A stretch of DNA of 64,000 nucleotides, taken from positions 124,001 through 188,000 of the forward strand of contig NZ_NGNS01000001.1 of NCBI RefSeq assembly GCF_002165625.1, read 5' to 3'. Positions 54,836 to 64,000 of this stretch are shown in pieces; within the stretch, counting starts at the first letter, position 1, and each line of letters begins with the position of its first letter. Under the pieces are notes generated by a model. The model was not told the DNA's origin. It worked only from the letters and a program-made list of their open reading frames with translations, and did no database searches. The position numbers and the translations under genes are program-made. The stretch is from Neiella marina (GTDB lineage: Bacteria; Pseudomonadota; Gammaproteobacteria; Enterobacterales; Neiellaceae).

Positions 54836-57061
54836 GTGAAACCTGTGGTGATCAAGCGCGATGGCTGCCGAGTACCTTACGACAGCGAACGCATCAAGGA
54901 AGCTGTGATCCGCGCCAGTATTGCGGTCAACTGTAAAGACAACGCATACGCCGATCTGGTAGCGCACGCCGTGACATTGGAGTTCGAAGATCACGACGAA
55001 GTCGACATCAATGAGATTCAGTCAGTAGTCGAAAATCAACTGATGCAAGGCCCTTACAAGGGCTTAGCTCGTGCCTACATCGAATATCGCCATGATCGCG
55101 ATATGATCCGCGAGCGTCAAAGTCGATTGAACAACGAAATTCAGGGTTTGGTCGAGCAAAGCAACTCCGACTTGCTCAACGAAAACGCCAATAAAGACAG
55201 CAAAATCATCCCTACCCAACGTGATTTGCTGGCCGGTATCGTCGCCAAGCACTATGCCTTGCAATATATGTTGCCCAAGGAAGTGACCCGCGCCCACCAA
55301 CTCGGTGATATTCACTATCACGATCTCGATTACGCACCATTTTTCCCGATGTTCAACTGCATGCTGATTGACCTCAAAGGCATGTTGACCAATGGCTTTA
55401 AAATGGGCAATGCCGAGATTGAAACGCCAAAATCGATAGCTACAGCAACAGCTGTTACTGCTCAAATCATTGCCCAAGTAGCCAGCCACATTTATGGCGG
55501 TACCACCATTAACCGCATTGATGAAGTACTCGAACCATATGTTCGTGCCAGCTATAAAAAGCACTTAGTGATAGCCCAAGAGTGGCAAATTGCCGATGCC
55601 GAGGCCTTTGCCCGCGCTCGCACGGAGCAAGAGTGTTACGACGCTTTCCAATCATTGGAATATGAAGTAAACACCCTGCACACTGCCAACGGCCAAACCC
55701 CATTTGTCACCTTCGGTTTCGGCCTGGGAACAACGTGGGAAGCCAAACTGATTCAGCAATCGATTCTGAAAAACCGTCTTGCCGGTTTGGGCAAGAATCG
55801 CCGCACAGCAGTATTCCCGAAACTGGTGTTTGCTATCAAAGATGGCTTGAATCACAAGCAAGGCGATCCCAACTACGATATCAAGCAGCTGGCACTGGAA
55901 TGCGCTTCCAAGCGGATGTACCCAGATATTCTCAACTATGAAAAAGTGGTTGAAGTCACCGGCTCCTTCAAGACGCCAATGGGCTGCCGTAGTTTCTTGT
56001 CAGAATATAAAGACGAGAACGGCGAGCAAGTACATGAAGGCCGGAACAACCTAGGCGTAGTAAGTCTTAACTTACCTCGTATAGCCTTGCAGGCAAAAGG
56101 CGATGAAAAGCGTTTCTACAAGCTACTAGAGAAACAGCTGAAAGTGGCTCGCACCGCGCTTGATACCCGCATCGAGCGTTTGCAAGATGTAAAAGCTCGG
56201 GTGGCGTCCATTCTGTATGTTGAAGGCGCGGCTGGTGTCCGTCTCAACCCAGATGACAGCATCTCGGAGATTTTCAAGCATGGTCGTGCGTCAATCTCGC
56301 TCGGTTACATTGGTATTCACGAAACCATTAATGCCCTGTATGGCAACAGCAAGCACGTATATGACGATACTCAATTGCGCGATAAGGCAATTGCCATTGT
56401 TCAGCATTTGCGTAACGCTGTTGATCGTTGGAAAGCAGAAACCGGCTATGGCTTCAGTTTATACAGTACGCCAAGTGAAAACTTGTGCAGCCGTTTCTGT
56501 AAAATTGATGCCCGCGAATTTGGCGTGATTGATGGTGTCACCGACAAAGGCTACTACACCAACAGTTTCCACCTCGATGTGGAAAAGAAAGTGACCCCGT
56601 ACGAGAAGCTCGAATTCGAACGTCAGTACCCGGCAATCGCCAACGGCGGTTTCATTTGCTACGGCGAATATCCCAACATTCAGCACAACGTTGAAGCGTT
56701 GGAGGACGTATGGGACTACAGCTACAATCGCGTTCCATACTACGGCACCAATACGCCAATTGATGAATGCTACAAATGTGGCTTTACCGGCGAGTTCCAC
56801 AGTTCGAGTAAAGGCTTTGTCTGCCCTCAATGTGGTAACTCAGAGCCGGAAACCGTATCGGTGACACGCCGCGTTTGTGGTTATCTCGGCAGTCCTGATG
56901 CCCGACCATTTAACGATGGTAAGCAAGAAGAAGTGGTACGTCGGGTGAAACACCTAGATGAGCAAACCACGGCACCTGCGAGTGGGCCAGAGTATGTTCC
57001 TGAGTTGCAGCCAGTTGAGGCAAGCGATACTGAGCAGCAAGAGACCACCGTTTCGGCATGA
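54836..57061 (+). CDS. nrdD: Anaerobic ribonucleoside-triphosphate reductase
   Basis: A 741-aa glycyl-radical enzyme that makes deoxynucleotides without oxygen. The N-terminal ATP-cone (VVIKRDGCRVPYDSERIKEA) binds allosteric nucleotides; the C-terminus has the zinc cysteines CYKCG and CPQCG and the radical Gly682 in RRVCGYLG. The last 30 or so residues (rich in Glu, Thr and Pro) extend beyond the E. coli protein. Start is GTG 54836 with GAGAGGAG 6 nt upstream. FNR and NrdR sites control it. Confidence 0.96.
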   Translation: MKPVVIKRDGCRVPYDSERIKEAVIRASIAVNCKDNAYADLVAHAVTLEFEDHDEVDINEIQSVVENQLMQGPYKGLARAYIEYRHDRDMIRERQSRLNNEIQGLVEQSNSDLLNENANKDSKIIPTQRDLLAGIVAKHYALQYMLPKEVTRAHQLGDIHYHDLDYAPFFPMFNCMLIDLKGMLTNGFKMGNAEIETPKSIATATAVTAQIIAQVASHIYGGTTINRIDEVLEPYVRASYKKHLVIAQEWQIADAEAFARARTEQECYDAFQSLEYEVNTLHTANGQTPFVTFGFGLGTTWEAKLIQQSILKNRLAGLGKNRRTAVFPKLVFAIKDGLNHKQGDPNYDIKQLALECASKRMYPDILNYEKVVEVTGSFKTPMGCRSFLSEYKDENGEQVHEGRNNLGVVSLNLPRIALQAKGDEKRFYKLLEKQLKVARTALDTRIERLQDVKARVASILYVEGAAGVRLNPDDSISEIFKHGRASISLGYIGIHETINALYGNSKHVYDDTQLRDKAIAIVQHLRNAVDRWKAETGYGFSLYSTPSENLCSRFCKIDAREFGVIDGVTDKGYYTNSFHLDVEKKVTPYEKLEFERQYPAIANGGFICYGEYPNIQHNVEALEDVWDYSYNRVPYYGTNTPIDECYKCGFTGEFHSSSKGFVCPQCGNSEPETVSVTRRVCGYLGSPDARPFNDGKQEEVVRRVKHLDEQTTAPASGPEYVPELQPVEASDTEQQETTVSA

Positions 57062-57549
57062 ACTACCACAAGTACTTCCCGGTCGACGTATTAAACGGGC
57101 CGGGAACCCGCTGCACCTTGTTTTTGTCAGGCTGTGAGCATCACTGCCGTGGCTGCTACAACCAATCTACTTGGTCGCCAACCTCAGGGCATCGATTTGA
57201 TGATGTCCTGCGTCAACGCATCATCGATGATCTCAATGATCCAGAGATTCGCCGCCGCGGACTAACGCTGACCGGCGGCGACCCGTTGCACCCAGCCAAT
57301 GTTGACGAGGTGGCAGAGCTAGTGTCACTGGTTCGAGCGCATTGTCCGGGCAAAGATATCTGGCTGTGGACTGGCTATACCCTTGCAGAATTAAACCCGA
57401 AACAACTGGCCATTGTTGAGCAAGTGGACGCCTTTGTGGATGGCAAGTTCGAACAAGAGCTGGCCGATCGTCGCTTGAAGTGGCGCGGCAGCAGCAATCA
57501 AGTGGTTTATCGCGTTAACGATGGCGATATTAATGTTGTCGAAGTCTAA
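57058..57549 (+). CDS. nrdG: Anaerobic ribonucleotide reductase activase
   Basis: A 163-aa radical-SAM protein that puts the glycyl radical on NrdD. The 4Fe-4S motif is CEHHCRGC (about residues 26-33), and TLTGGDPLHPAN is the SAM-binding GGE-like segment. It overlaps nrdD by ATGA. Confidence 0.96.
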   Translation: MNYHKYFPVDVLNGPGTRCTLFLSGCEHHCRGCYNQSTWSPTSGHRFDDVLRQRIIDDLNDPEIRRRGLTLTGGDPLHPANVDEVAELVSLVRAHCPGKDIWLWTGYTLAELNPKQLAIVEQVDAFVDGKFEQELADRRLKWRGSSNQVVYRVNDGDINVVEV

Positions 57550-57608
57550 TCAAACAAAATCGGCACTATAATCGAGCTATCCAAACTCAATAATCGACTA
57601 AATCAGTG

Positions 57609-58145
57609 ATGAATTTCACCCCCTTTGCCCCGCACCAAGCAGCAGATGTCATCCACTTATTTTTCCAAGTCTTTAGTGATTCCGAAGGAGAAGCAGAAGG
57701 TCAATTGATCAGCAACTTGGTTAAGGACTTAATCGGAACCACCAATGCCGCTGAGTTAGCAGGCTTTGTTGCGTTAGACGGAGACGAGCATGTTGGCGCC
57801 ATCTTCTTCACACCACTGACGTTTCAGCGGCCCATTCAGGCGTTTTTGCTCTCTCCGGTGGCAGTGAAAACGAGCTATCAAGGCCAAGGCGTCGGCCAGC
57901 AACTGATCAAGTTCGGCATTGAGCAACTCCAGCAGCAAGGTGCCGAATTGTTGATTACCTATGGTGATCCGAATTTCTATGGCAAAACCGGCTTTCAACC
58001 ACTAGCAGAGACAATCATTCAAGCACCATTGCTATTGAGTTATCCCCATGGTTGGCTCGGGCAGTCACTTGTATCCGATACCATGCCCACCATTGCTGGC
58101 AAACCAAGCTGTGTGCCAGCATTAAACAACCCAATTTATTGGTGA
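57609..58145 (+). CDS. GNAT family N-acetyltransferase (YhbS-like)
   Basis: A 178-aa acetyltransferase. The acetyl-CoA loop is SYQGQGVGQQLIKFGIEQL (near residues 96-114), and the preceding strand PIQAFLLSPVAV and following YGDPNFYGKTGFQP fit the YhbS-like subgroup. ATG 57609 follows an in-frame GTG. The substrate is unknown. Confidence 0.82.
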   Translation: MNFTPFAPHQAADVIHLFFQVFSDSEGEAEGQLISNLVKDLIGTTNAAELAGFVALDGDEHVGAIFFTPLTFQRPIQAFLLSPVAVKTSYQGQGVGQQLIKFGIEQLQQQGAELLITYGDPNFYGKTGFQPLAETIIQAPLLLSYPHGWLGQSLVSDTMPTIAGKPSCVPALNNPIYW

Positions 58146-58276
58146 GCGCTTCTTCAGCACCGGTCAATTAGGGTAAGATGCGGCAGGAGAAGCCATCAGC
58201 TCCGGTTTTTATGAATAGCTGCGCTGATGACCTTGAGTCTTTATCTCGAATTCACCGGTAAAAAGCAGCCAGTTAT

Positions 58277-59011
58277 ATGTCTCGGAAAGCACCTCGTATC
58301 GAACCCACACTTTTTGGTGATGGTGAGCCACACGAACCTATCGTCACACAAGAGCACTTACCGAAGGACTCCGCCAAAGAAGAGCTCAGCGCCGCGGCTC
58401 AGTTTACTGAGTCATTAAAGAATGCGACGTCTCGCGGCTATCAAAGCTGCAATCAGTTTTTGCGCAGCCATATCTTATCGAGTAGAAAAAATACCCTAAT
58501 CGCTGGCGGTGTATCATCAGTCGTTGTGTTAGTTGTGTTGATGAGCTTGCTGATGCCTTCTGAGCAACAACCGGCCGAATCGACACCAGAGCAAGTAGCG
58601 ACAGCCATTAATCCTCAACTGATAATGCCAACCGAAGCCATATCACGCTCTCACCCAGTGGAGTTTCCTGACAACTTTTCACTGTGGGCCACTGAATACA
58701 ACGGCATGGTGATTAGCTGGAAAGCAGAACAAAGTTCAGAAACGACAATCTGGGACATAGCCACGGCTGACGGCGATCAAAGCTGCGAGCAAATAGTCTT
58801 CAATAACGGCGACAGTTACCGTTCTCTGGATGTTTTGGTTGAGCGAGGTTCTCATTACTTCGCTAGCTTTTCTCCACTTGATAGCATCGCCATCGTCAAC
58901 AATATTGCCCTACGAGGCAGTTTTAAGCTCTGTGGTTATCAGTTTTCGCTAAAAGGGAGCCAAGCTATCTTGAATAGACACCCTCACTACAGCGAATTGT
59001 TGATCAACTAA
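58277..59011 (+). CDS. Uncharacterised single-pass membrane protein
   Basis: A 244-aa protein with a polar cytoplasmic N-terminus, one membrane helix (about residues 73-92, GGVSSVVVLVVLMSLLM) and a periplasmic domain of about 150 residues with two cysteines (DQSCEQIVF and FKLCGYQF) that may pair. No family recognised. It stands alone between a GNAT gene and pabA; the ribosome site is weak. A short GC hairpin with T-run (about 58186-58206) precedes it. Confidence 0.65.
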   Translation: MSRKAPRIEPTLFGDGEPHEPIVTQEHLPKDSAKEELSAAAQFTESLKNATSRGYQSCNQFLRSHILSSRKNTLIAGGVSSVVVLVVLMSLLMPSEQQPAESTPEQVATAINPQLIMPTEAISRSHPVEFPDNFSLWATEYNGMVISWKAEQSSETTIWDIATADGDQSCEQIVFNNGDSYRSLDVLVERGSHYFASFSPLDSIAIVNNIALRGSFKLCGYQFSLKGSQAILNRHPHYSELLIN

Positions 59012-59078
59012 CTAAACAAAGTGGTACCCAAACTAAATCTGAAAAAATACCCAATAAAAACGAAGGCTTAACCTAGCA

Positions 59079-59666
59079 ATGCTGTTGATGATCGACAACT
59101 ACGATTCCTTTACCTACAACCTAGTGCAGTACTTCCAGAAATTGCAGCAAGAGGTGGTGGTAAAACGCAATGATGAAGTCGATATTGAGACGGTGACGAC
59201 GCTTAATCCCGACTATCTGGTCATCTCTCCCGGTCCTTGCAGCCCCAATGAAGCCGGCCAATCATTAGCTTTAGTCGAACACTTTGCCGGCAAAATTCCG
59301 CTGTTGGGGGTGTGTTTGGGTCACCAAACCATCGGCCAGGTATTTGGCGCCAGCGTGGTCAAAGCATCAAAAGTCATGCATGGCAAAACCTCAGATATCG
59401 AGCATGCCGGCAGCGATCTATTTCAAGGCCTCCCCAATCCGCTTCGCGTCACTCGCTATCATTCGTTGCTATTGGCACCGGAGTCCATGCCCGACGAGCT
59501 ACAAGTTACCGCTTGGTTTGATGATCCGATTAGCCAACAACGGCAGATCATGGCATTACGGCACAGAGACTTAGCCGTTTTCGGCGTGCAATTTCACCCT
59601 GAATCTGTTCTTACCGAGCAAGGACATGCGCTACTCAACAATTTTTTGCAACAAAGGCTTGGCTAA
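59079..59666 (+). CDS. pabA: Aminodeoxychorismate/anthranilate synthase glutamine amidotransferase
   Basis: A 195-aa class I amidotransferase subunit. It starts [19 protein letters not shown]; the nucleophile is in [11 protein letters not shown] and the His-Glu pair in [11 protein letters not shown]. It supplies ammonia to PabB (folate) and often also TrpE. Placement before argD, as in E. coli, favours pabA over trpG. Confidence 0.92.
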   Translation: MLLMIDNYDSFTYNLVQYFQKLQQEVVVKRNDEVDIETVTTLNPDYLVISPGPCSPNEAGQSLALVEHFAGKIPLLGVCLGHQTIGQVFGASVVKASKVMHGKTSDIEHAGSDLFQGLPNPLRVTRYHSLLLAPESMPDELQVTAWFDDPISQQRQIMALRHRDLAVFGVQFHPESVLTEQGHALLNNFLQQRLG

Positions 59667-59737
59667 CGCTCGCCAGCAGGCGATAGTAAAGGCCTAAGCG
59701 CATTGTAAAAAACCAGTGAGTTGCAGCAGTATCGAAA

Positions 59738-60766
59738 ATGAGTACCTCCGCGACATCTTTTTCCGACCAGACCGATAATCAAGGCTTGTTCTTTGACCAC
59801 TTGGTGCGTCAGCAATTTACTTGGTTCAGCAATCAACAGCAGGGACACACTCCTTCGGCCATTGCCACACGACTTGCCGAGCATTTGGAGCTTGCGCTTA
59901 ACCAGTCTTATGAGAACCCAAAGCGGATGCTGTTTGTTCGCTTGACCATGGGCGAGCAACTACCTGAGATGCTGGATTTAGTGCTCGATCAGTCCGATAC
60001 CGATGATCCACTGCGGCGCACTATCAATAGTGAAAGTTGGGTGGCCAAAGAGCTATTACAATGGGTCAACGCACCACGCTTTCGGCAGGTCACAGGAACA
60101 GCTCCCGAATACGTCAGTTCGCTAGACCAAGCACTGGAGCAATTTGACGGTAAGATGCTGGCTCGGCGGTTGGTCGAATTTGGCATGATTCAAGCGGCCG
60201 GCCGCAAAGTGCCATTTTGCCAGTTAATGAATCGGCGGATTCTCGAGTGGTCACAGGAAATGGCCCAGTGCGCGTCACTACTTGCCGAGCAACGTCAACA
60301 ATGCTCGGCAATTTCATCGCTTGCCGCACTCATTCAAGGGTTGGCTCCACTGGCAATTAGTCAAACCTTTGTGCATCTGTTTGATAGCCAGATTAAAGCT
60401 GCGCTAGAAAAATCACGTCAATCTGCCCAAAAACAGGTTTATGACCAAATAAACACGATTCGGCCACCGGTATCGATTCTCGCAAGTCACCTCGCTCGGG
60501 CTTCCGCTCTTCAGCACGCGCTGTTGAATGAACTCGGTGCAACTGGCCGCATTCTAGCCTCTATCACTCGCGAGGCCGACGCCGATATGCCCGTCAACCA
60601 GCTCTCTGAGCTTGGTCAAATTCTGCGTCAGGCCAGAGGTTACTGCCAGTATCGCTGGCTTAACGATGCCTGTGCTCTCACCCCGCATCAGAGCCATTCA
60701 TTGCTTGCTGATTTATCCCTCAGCGAGGATGAAATGGCTGAATTATCACGCTTACGACGACGATAA
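59738..60766 (+). CDS. Uncharacterised protein, HDOD-like region
   Basis: A 342-aa soluble, mostly helical protein. The segment LLQWVNAPRFRQVTG followed by YVSSLDQALEQFDGKMLARR resembles the HDOD pattern (LL..VNS..F......I.S...AI...G...L), but the metal residues of HD domains are absent. No other motif is seen. It lies 72 nt after pabA and before argD. I regard the HDOD link as tentative. Confidence 0.6.
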   Translation: MSTSATSFSDQTDNQGLFFDHLVRQQFTWFSNQQQGHTPSAIATRLAEHLELALNQSYENPKRMLFVRLTMGEQLPEMLDLVLDQSDTDDPLRRTINSESWVAKELLQWVNAPRFRQVTGTAPEYVSSLDQALEQFDGKMLARRLVEFGMIQAAGRKVPFCQLMNRRILEWSQEMAQCASLLAEQRQQCSAISSLAALIQGLAPLAISQTFVHLFDSQIKAALEKSRQSAQKQVYDQINTIRPPVSILASHLARASALQHALLNELGATGRILASITREADADMPVNQLSELGQILRQARGYCQYRWLNDACALTPHQSHSLLADLSLSEDEMAELSRLRRR

Positions 60767-60802
60767 TTAATTCAACAAAAGTCGAAACATCCGACTACCT
60801 CA

Positions 60803-60827
60803 TGCATCAAATATGCATTTGAATGCA
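60803..60827. promoter_or_regulatory. Phased TGCAT motif before argD
   Basis: TGCAT at 60803-60807 and 60814-60818 and TGCA at 60824-60827, the same 0/+11/+21 spacing as before argC. ArgR-like half-sites TGAAT and ATTCA continue downstream (60820-60824, 60835-60839, 60845-60849, 60865-60869). Confidence 0.45.
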
Positions 60828-60904
60828 GTTTTATATTCACTTTATGAATAAAAATTTATTTTTTATTCAAAATTGTACAATTTCGATCGCCTTGAAGATA
60901 ATGA

Positions 60905-62188
<1,284 letters not shown>

Positions 62189-62205
62189 TACAAGGAGTAA
62201 CGCCG

Positions 62206-63231
62206 ATGCTAATTGTCCGACCGATTGAGAAAAGAGACTTTTCCGCATTACAAGCGATCGCAGAACAATCCGGCATTGGTTTTACCTCTCTGCCACAAAA
62301 TGATGACTTGTTGCGGGCTAAGATTGACCGTTCAGTCAATTCATTTGCCGCCAAGGCTGAGCGCCCTGGTGACCAAGGGTACTTGTTTGTTGCCGAAGAT
62401 ACCGACACTGGTGAAGTGGTTGGGACCGCTGGTATAGAGGCATCGGTCGGGCTGTCCGATGCCTTTTACCACTATCGCCTTGGCAGTGTGGTTCATTCAT
62501 CTCCTGAGCTCGGTATTCACAAGACTGTTAAGACATTGAGCTTGTGCAATGACTTCACCGGTGCCGCCGAGCTTTGTACCTTGTTCTTAAAGAAAACTCA
62601 CCGCATCGGCAGCAATGGCCGTCTGCTAGCGAAAAGCCGCTTCTTGTTCATGGCCAGCCATCCTCAACGATTTGGCGACACCGTCATTGCCGAGATGCGC
62701 GGCGTCTCCGATGAAGAAGGTCGCTCACCGTTTTGGCAGTGGTTGCAAGAGCACTTTTTCGATCTCGATTTTCCAACAGCCGACTACCTCACCGGGATCG
62801 GCGAGAAACGCTTTATCGCTGAGCTGATGCCGAAGTACCCGATTTACGTCAACTTACTGTCTCAGCAAGCTCAAGACGTTATCGGCAAGGTTCACCCGGC
62901 CACCAAACCAGCCATTGCTATGCTGAAAAAAGAAGGTTTCCGCTTCAAGGATTACGTCGACATTTTCGATGCTGGTCCGACAGTGGAATGCCCGCTCGAT
63001 CAAATCGAAACCGTCCGCCAAAGTCAGGCGGTGATTATTCGTATCGGCGAACTCGCGGCTCCGCCAGTTGAATACCTGCTAGCCAACACACAGCTGACCC
63101 ATTACCGTGCCGGTTTAGTGAAAGCTCACCTGCACGATGGCGAGCTGTTTCTGGACACCGAGCAAGCCAATATTCTTGGACTATCTGATGGCGATGCTGC
63201 TCGCTGCTTCGCCATGCCCTGCAGTCAATAA
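62206..63231 (+). CDS. astA: Arginine N-succinyltransferase
   Basis: A 341-aa enzyme that succinylates arginine, first step of the ast pathway. It starts [23 protein letters not shown] and has [42 protein letters not shown] and the C-terminal [20 protein letters not shown], all diagnostic. GGAG lies 8 nt before the ATG; argD ends 17 nt upstream. Confidence 0.95.
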   Translation: MLIVRPIEKRDFSALQAIAEQSGIGFTSLPQNDDLLRAKIDRSVNSFAAKAERPGDQGYLFVAEDTDTGEVVGTAGIEASVGLSDAFYHYRLGSVVHSSPELGIHKTVKTLSLCNDFTGAAELCTLFLKKTHRIGSNGRLLAKSRFLFMASHPQRFGDTVIAEMRGVSDEEGRSPFWQWLQEHFFDLDFPTADYLTGIGEKRFIAELMPKYPIYVNLLSQQAQDVIGKVHPATKPAIAMLKKEGFRFKDYVDIFDAGPTVECPLDQIETVRQSQAVIIRIGELAAPPVEYLLANTQLTHYRAGLVKAHLHDGELFLDTEQANILGLSDGDAARCFAMPCSQ

Positions 63232-63251
63232 CTAAACATCCGAGGTTTTCC

Positions 63252-64000
63252 ATGTCCGACACTATTCAGATTACCGGCCAATCTTTTATCAATGGCCTAT
63301 GGCAAGACGGACAAGGACAGCTTCTCGAATCCTTCAGTCCCTCGAATCAGCAACTTGTACTCAGTGGCCAATGTGCCACCGATGAGCAAGTGGCAGAGGC
63401 GATGCGAGCGGCACGTGAAGCTAGTTTTGGCTGGGCGAATCGCTCAACCGATGAGCGCGTACAAATCGTCGATCGATTCGCAGAGCTGCTCGGCGAACAC
63501 AAACAACAACTTGGTGAGCTGATCGCGTTGGAAACCGGCAAACCACAATGGGAGAGTGCTACCGAAGCAGCCGCAATGATCGGTAAAGTAGCTATATCGA
63601 AGCAGGCATATAATGAACGCACCGGTTTCCGCTGCTCTGATATGCCTGTGGGCAAAGCCCATTTGCGCCATAAACCACATGGTGTTGTTGCGGTATTTGG
63701 TGCTTATAACTTTCCAGGTCATTTGCCAAACGGTCACATTATTCCCGCGTTGATCGCCGGTAACACAATTGTCTATAAACCGAGTGAACAAACGCCTGCG
63801 GTTGCCGAATATTACGTCAAACTCTGGCAGCAAGCAGGCTTACCTCAAGGGGTGTTGAATTTGCTGCAAGGTGCCGTTGCAACCGGGAAGGCAATTGCTC
63901 AACATCCAGCGATTGATGGCTTGTTCTTTACCGGCAGCTCAACGACTGGCCACAAGATACACCAACAGTTTGCCGCCCAACCGGGCAAAATCCTGGCCCT
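63252..64000 (+). CDS. astD: Succinylglutamate semialdehyde dehydrogenase (5' part)
   Basis: The first 249 codons of an aldehyde dehydrogenase, running off the window. The start is [40 protein letters not shown] and [18 protein letters not shown] match AstD. GAGG lies 6 nt before ATG 63252, 20 nt after astA. The catalytic Cys would lie beyond the edge. Confidence 0.93.
   Translation, partial: MSDTIQITGQSFINGLWQDGQGQLLESFSPSNQQLVLSGQCATDEQVAEAMRAAREASFGWANRSTDERVQIVDRFAELLGEHKQQLGELIALETGKPQWESATEAAAMIGKVAISKQAYNERTGFRCSDMPVGKAHLRHKPHGVVAVFGAYNFPGHLPNGHIIPALIAGNTIVYKPSEQTPAVAEYYVKLWQQAGLPQGVLNLLQGAVATGKAIAQHPAIDGLFFTGSSTTGHKIHQQFAAQPGKILA

Overview
The window looks like a piece of the chromosome of a marine, Gram-negative gammaproteobacterium of the Alteromonadales/Vibrionales type. 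The evidence is the order mrcA / pilMNOPQ-aroK-aroB-damX-dam / rpe-gph-trpS, a Dam methylase, an OxyR with both redox cysteines, the arginine succinyltransferase (ast) pathway, and an argH gene fused to an N-acetylglutamate synthase domain, an arrangement known from marine gammaproteobacteria. I saw no rRNA or tRNA gene, CRISPR array, phage or insertion sequence. Genus cannot be set from the sequence alone.

Layout. 1-4026: end of a LON-domain gene, an exported glutathione peroxidase, then a DUF4397 lipoprotein, an ECF sigma factor and a ChrR-type zinc anti-sigma factor. 4032-7562: priA, rpmE and an exported staphylococcal-type nuclease. 7584-14129: a cyanate island, cynABDS plus a DUF1348 gene on the minus strand, facing a sigma-54 activator (cynF). 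The gap between them carries a sigma-54 promoter and three near-identical palindromes. 14232-23153: ppc, then argCBFG-argH(A). 23232-31277: AraC regulator, short-chain dehydrogenase, small membrane proteins, AI-2E family transporter, aspC, oxyR, a PilZ protein and an HD-GYP phosphodiesterase. 31317-43138: mrcA, pilMNOPQ, aroKB, damX, dam. 43119-47197: small proteins, a TorF-type porin with a sigma-54 promoter and NtrC-like sites, then rpe, gph, trpS. 47368-53318: a CoA-disulfide-reductase/rhodanese protein with two half-size YeeE/YedE transporters, an arsenic cassette (arsR, GAPDH, arsJ) and a GDT1-family transporter. 53457-57549: nnrS and nrdDG, both behind FNR-type boxes; nrdDG also has a pair of NrdR boxes. 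57609-64000: an acetyltransferase, two uncharacterised genes, pabA, and argD/astC-astA-astD running off the end.

How it fits together. Nitrogen is the main theme. Cyanate uptake and hydrolysis supplies ammonium and CO2, ppc can fix bicarbonate to oxaloacetate, aspC makes aspartate, arginine is built by argCBFGH(A) and argD, and arginine is degraded by ast genes in the same operon as argD. Two separate units (cyn and the TorF porin) have convincing sigma-54 promoters. A second theme is low oxygen and nitrosative stress (nnrS, nrdDG); a third is oxidative, sulfur and arsenic stress (RpoE/ChrR, glutathione peroxidase, oxyR, CoADR-rhodanese, arsJ). The least explained items are the array of operator palindromes in front of cynF, the NtrC-like cluster in front of the porin, a phased TGCAT motif shared by argC and argD, a long inverted-repeat element between GAPDH and arsJ, and a large leader structure before aroK.
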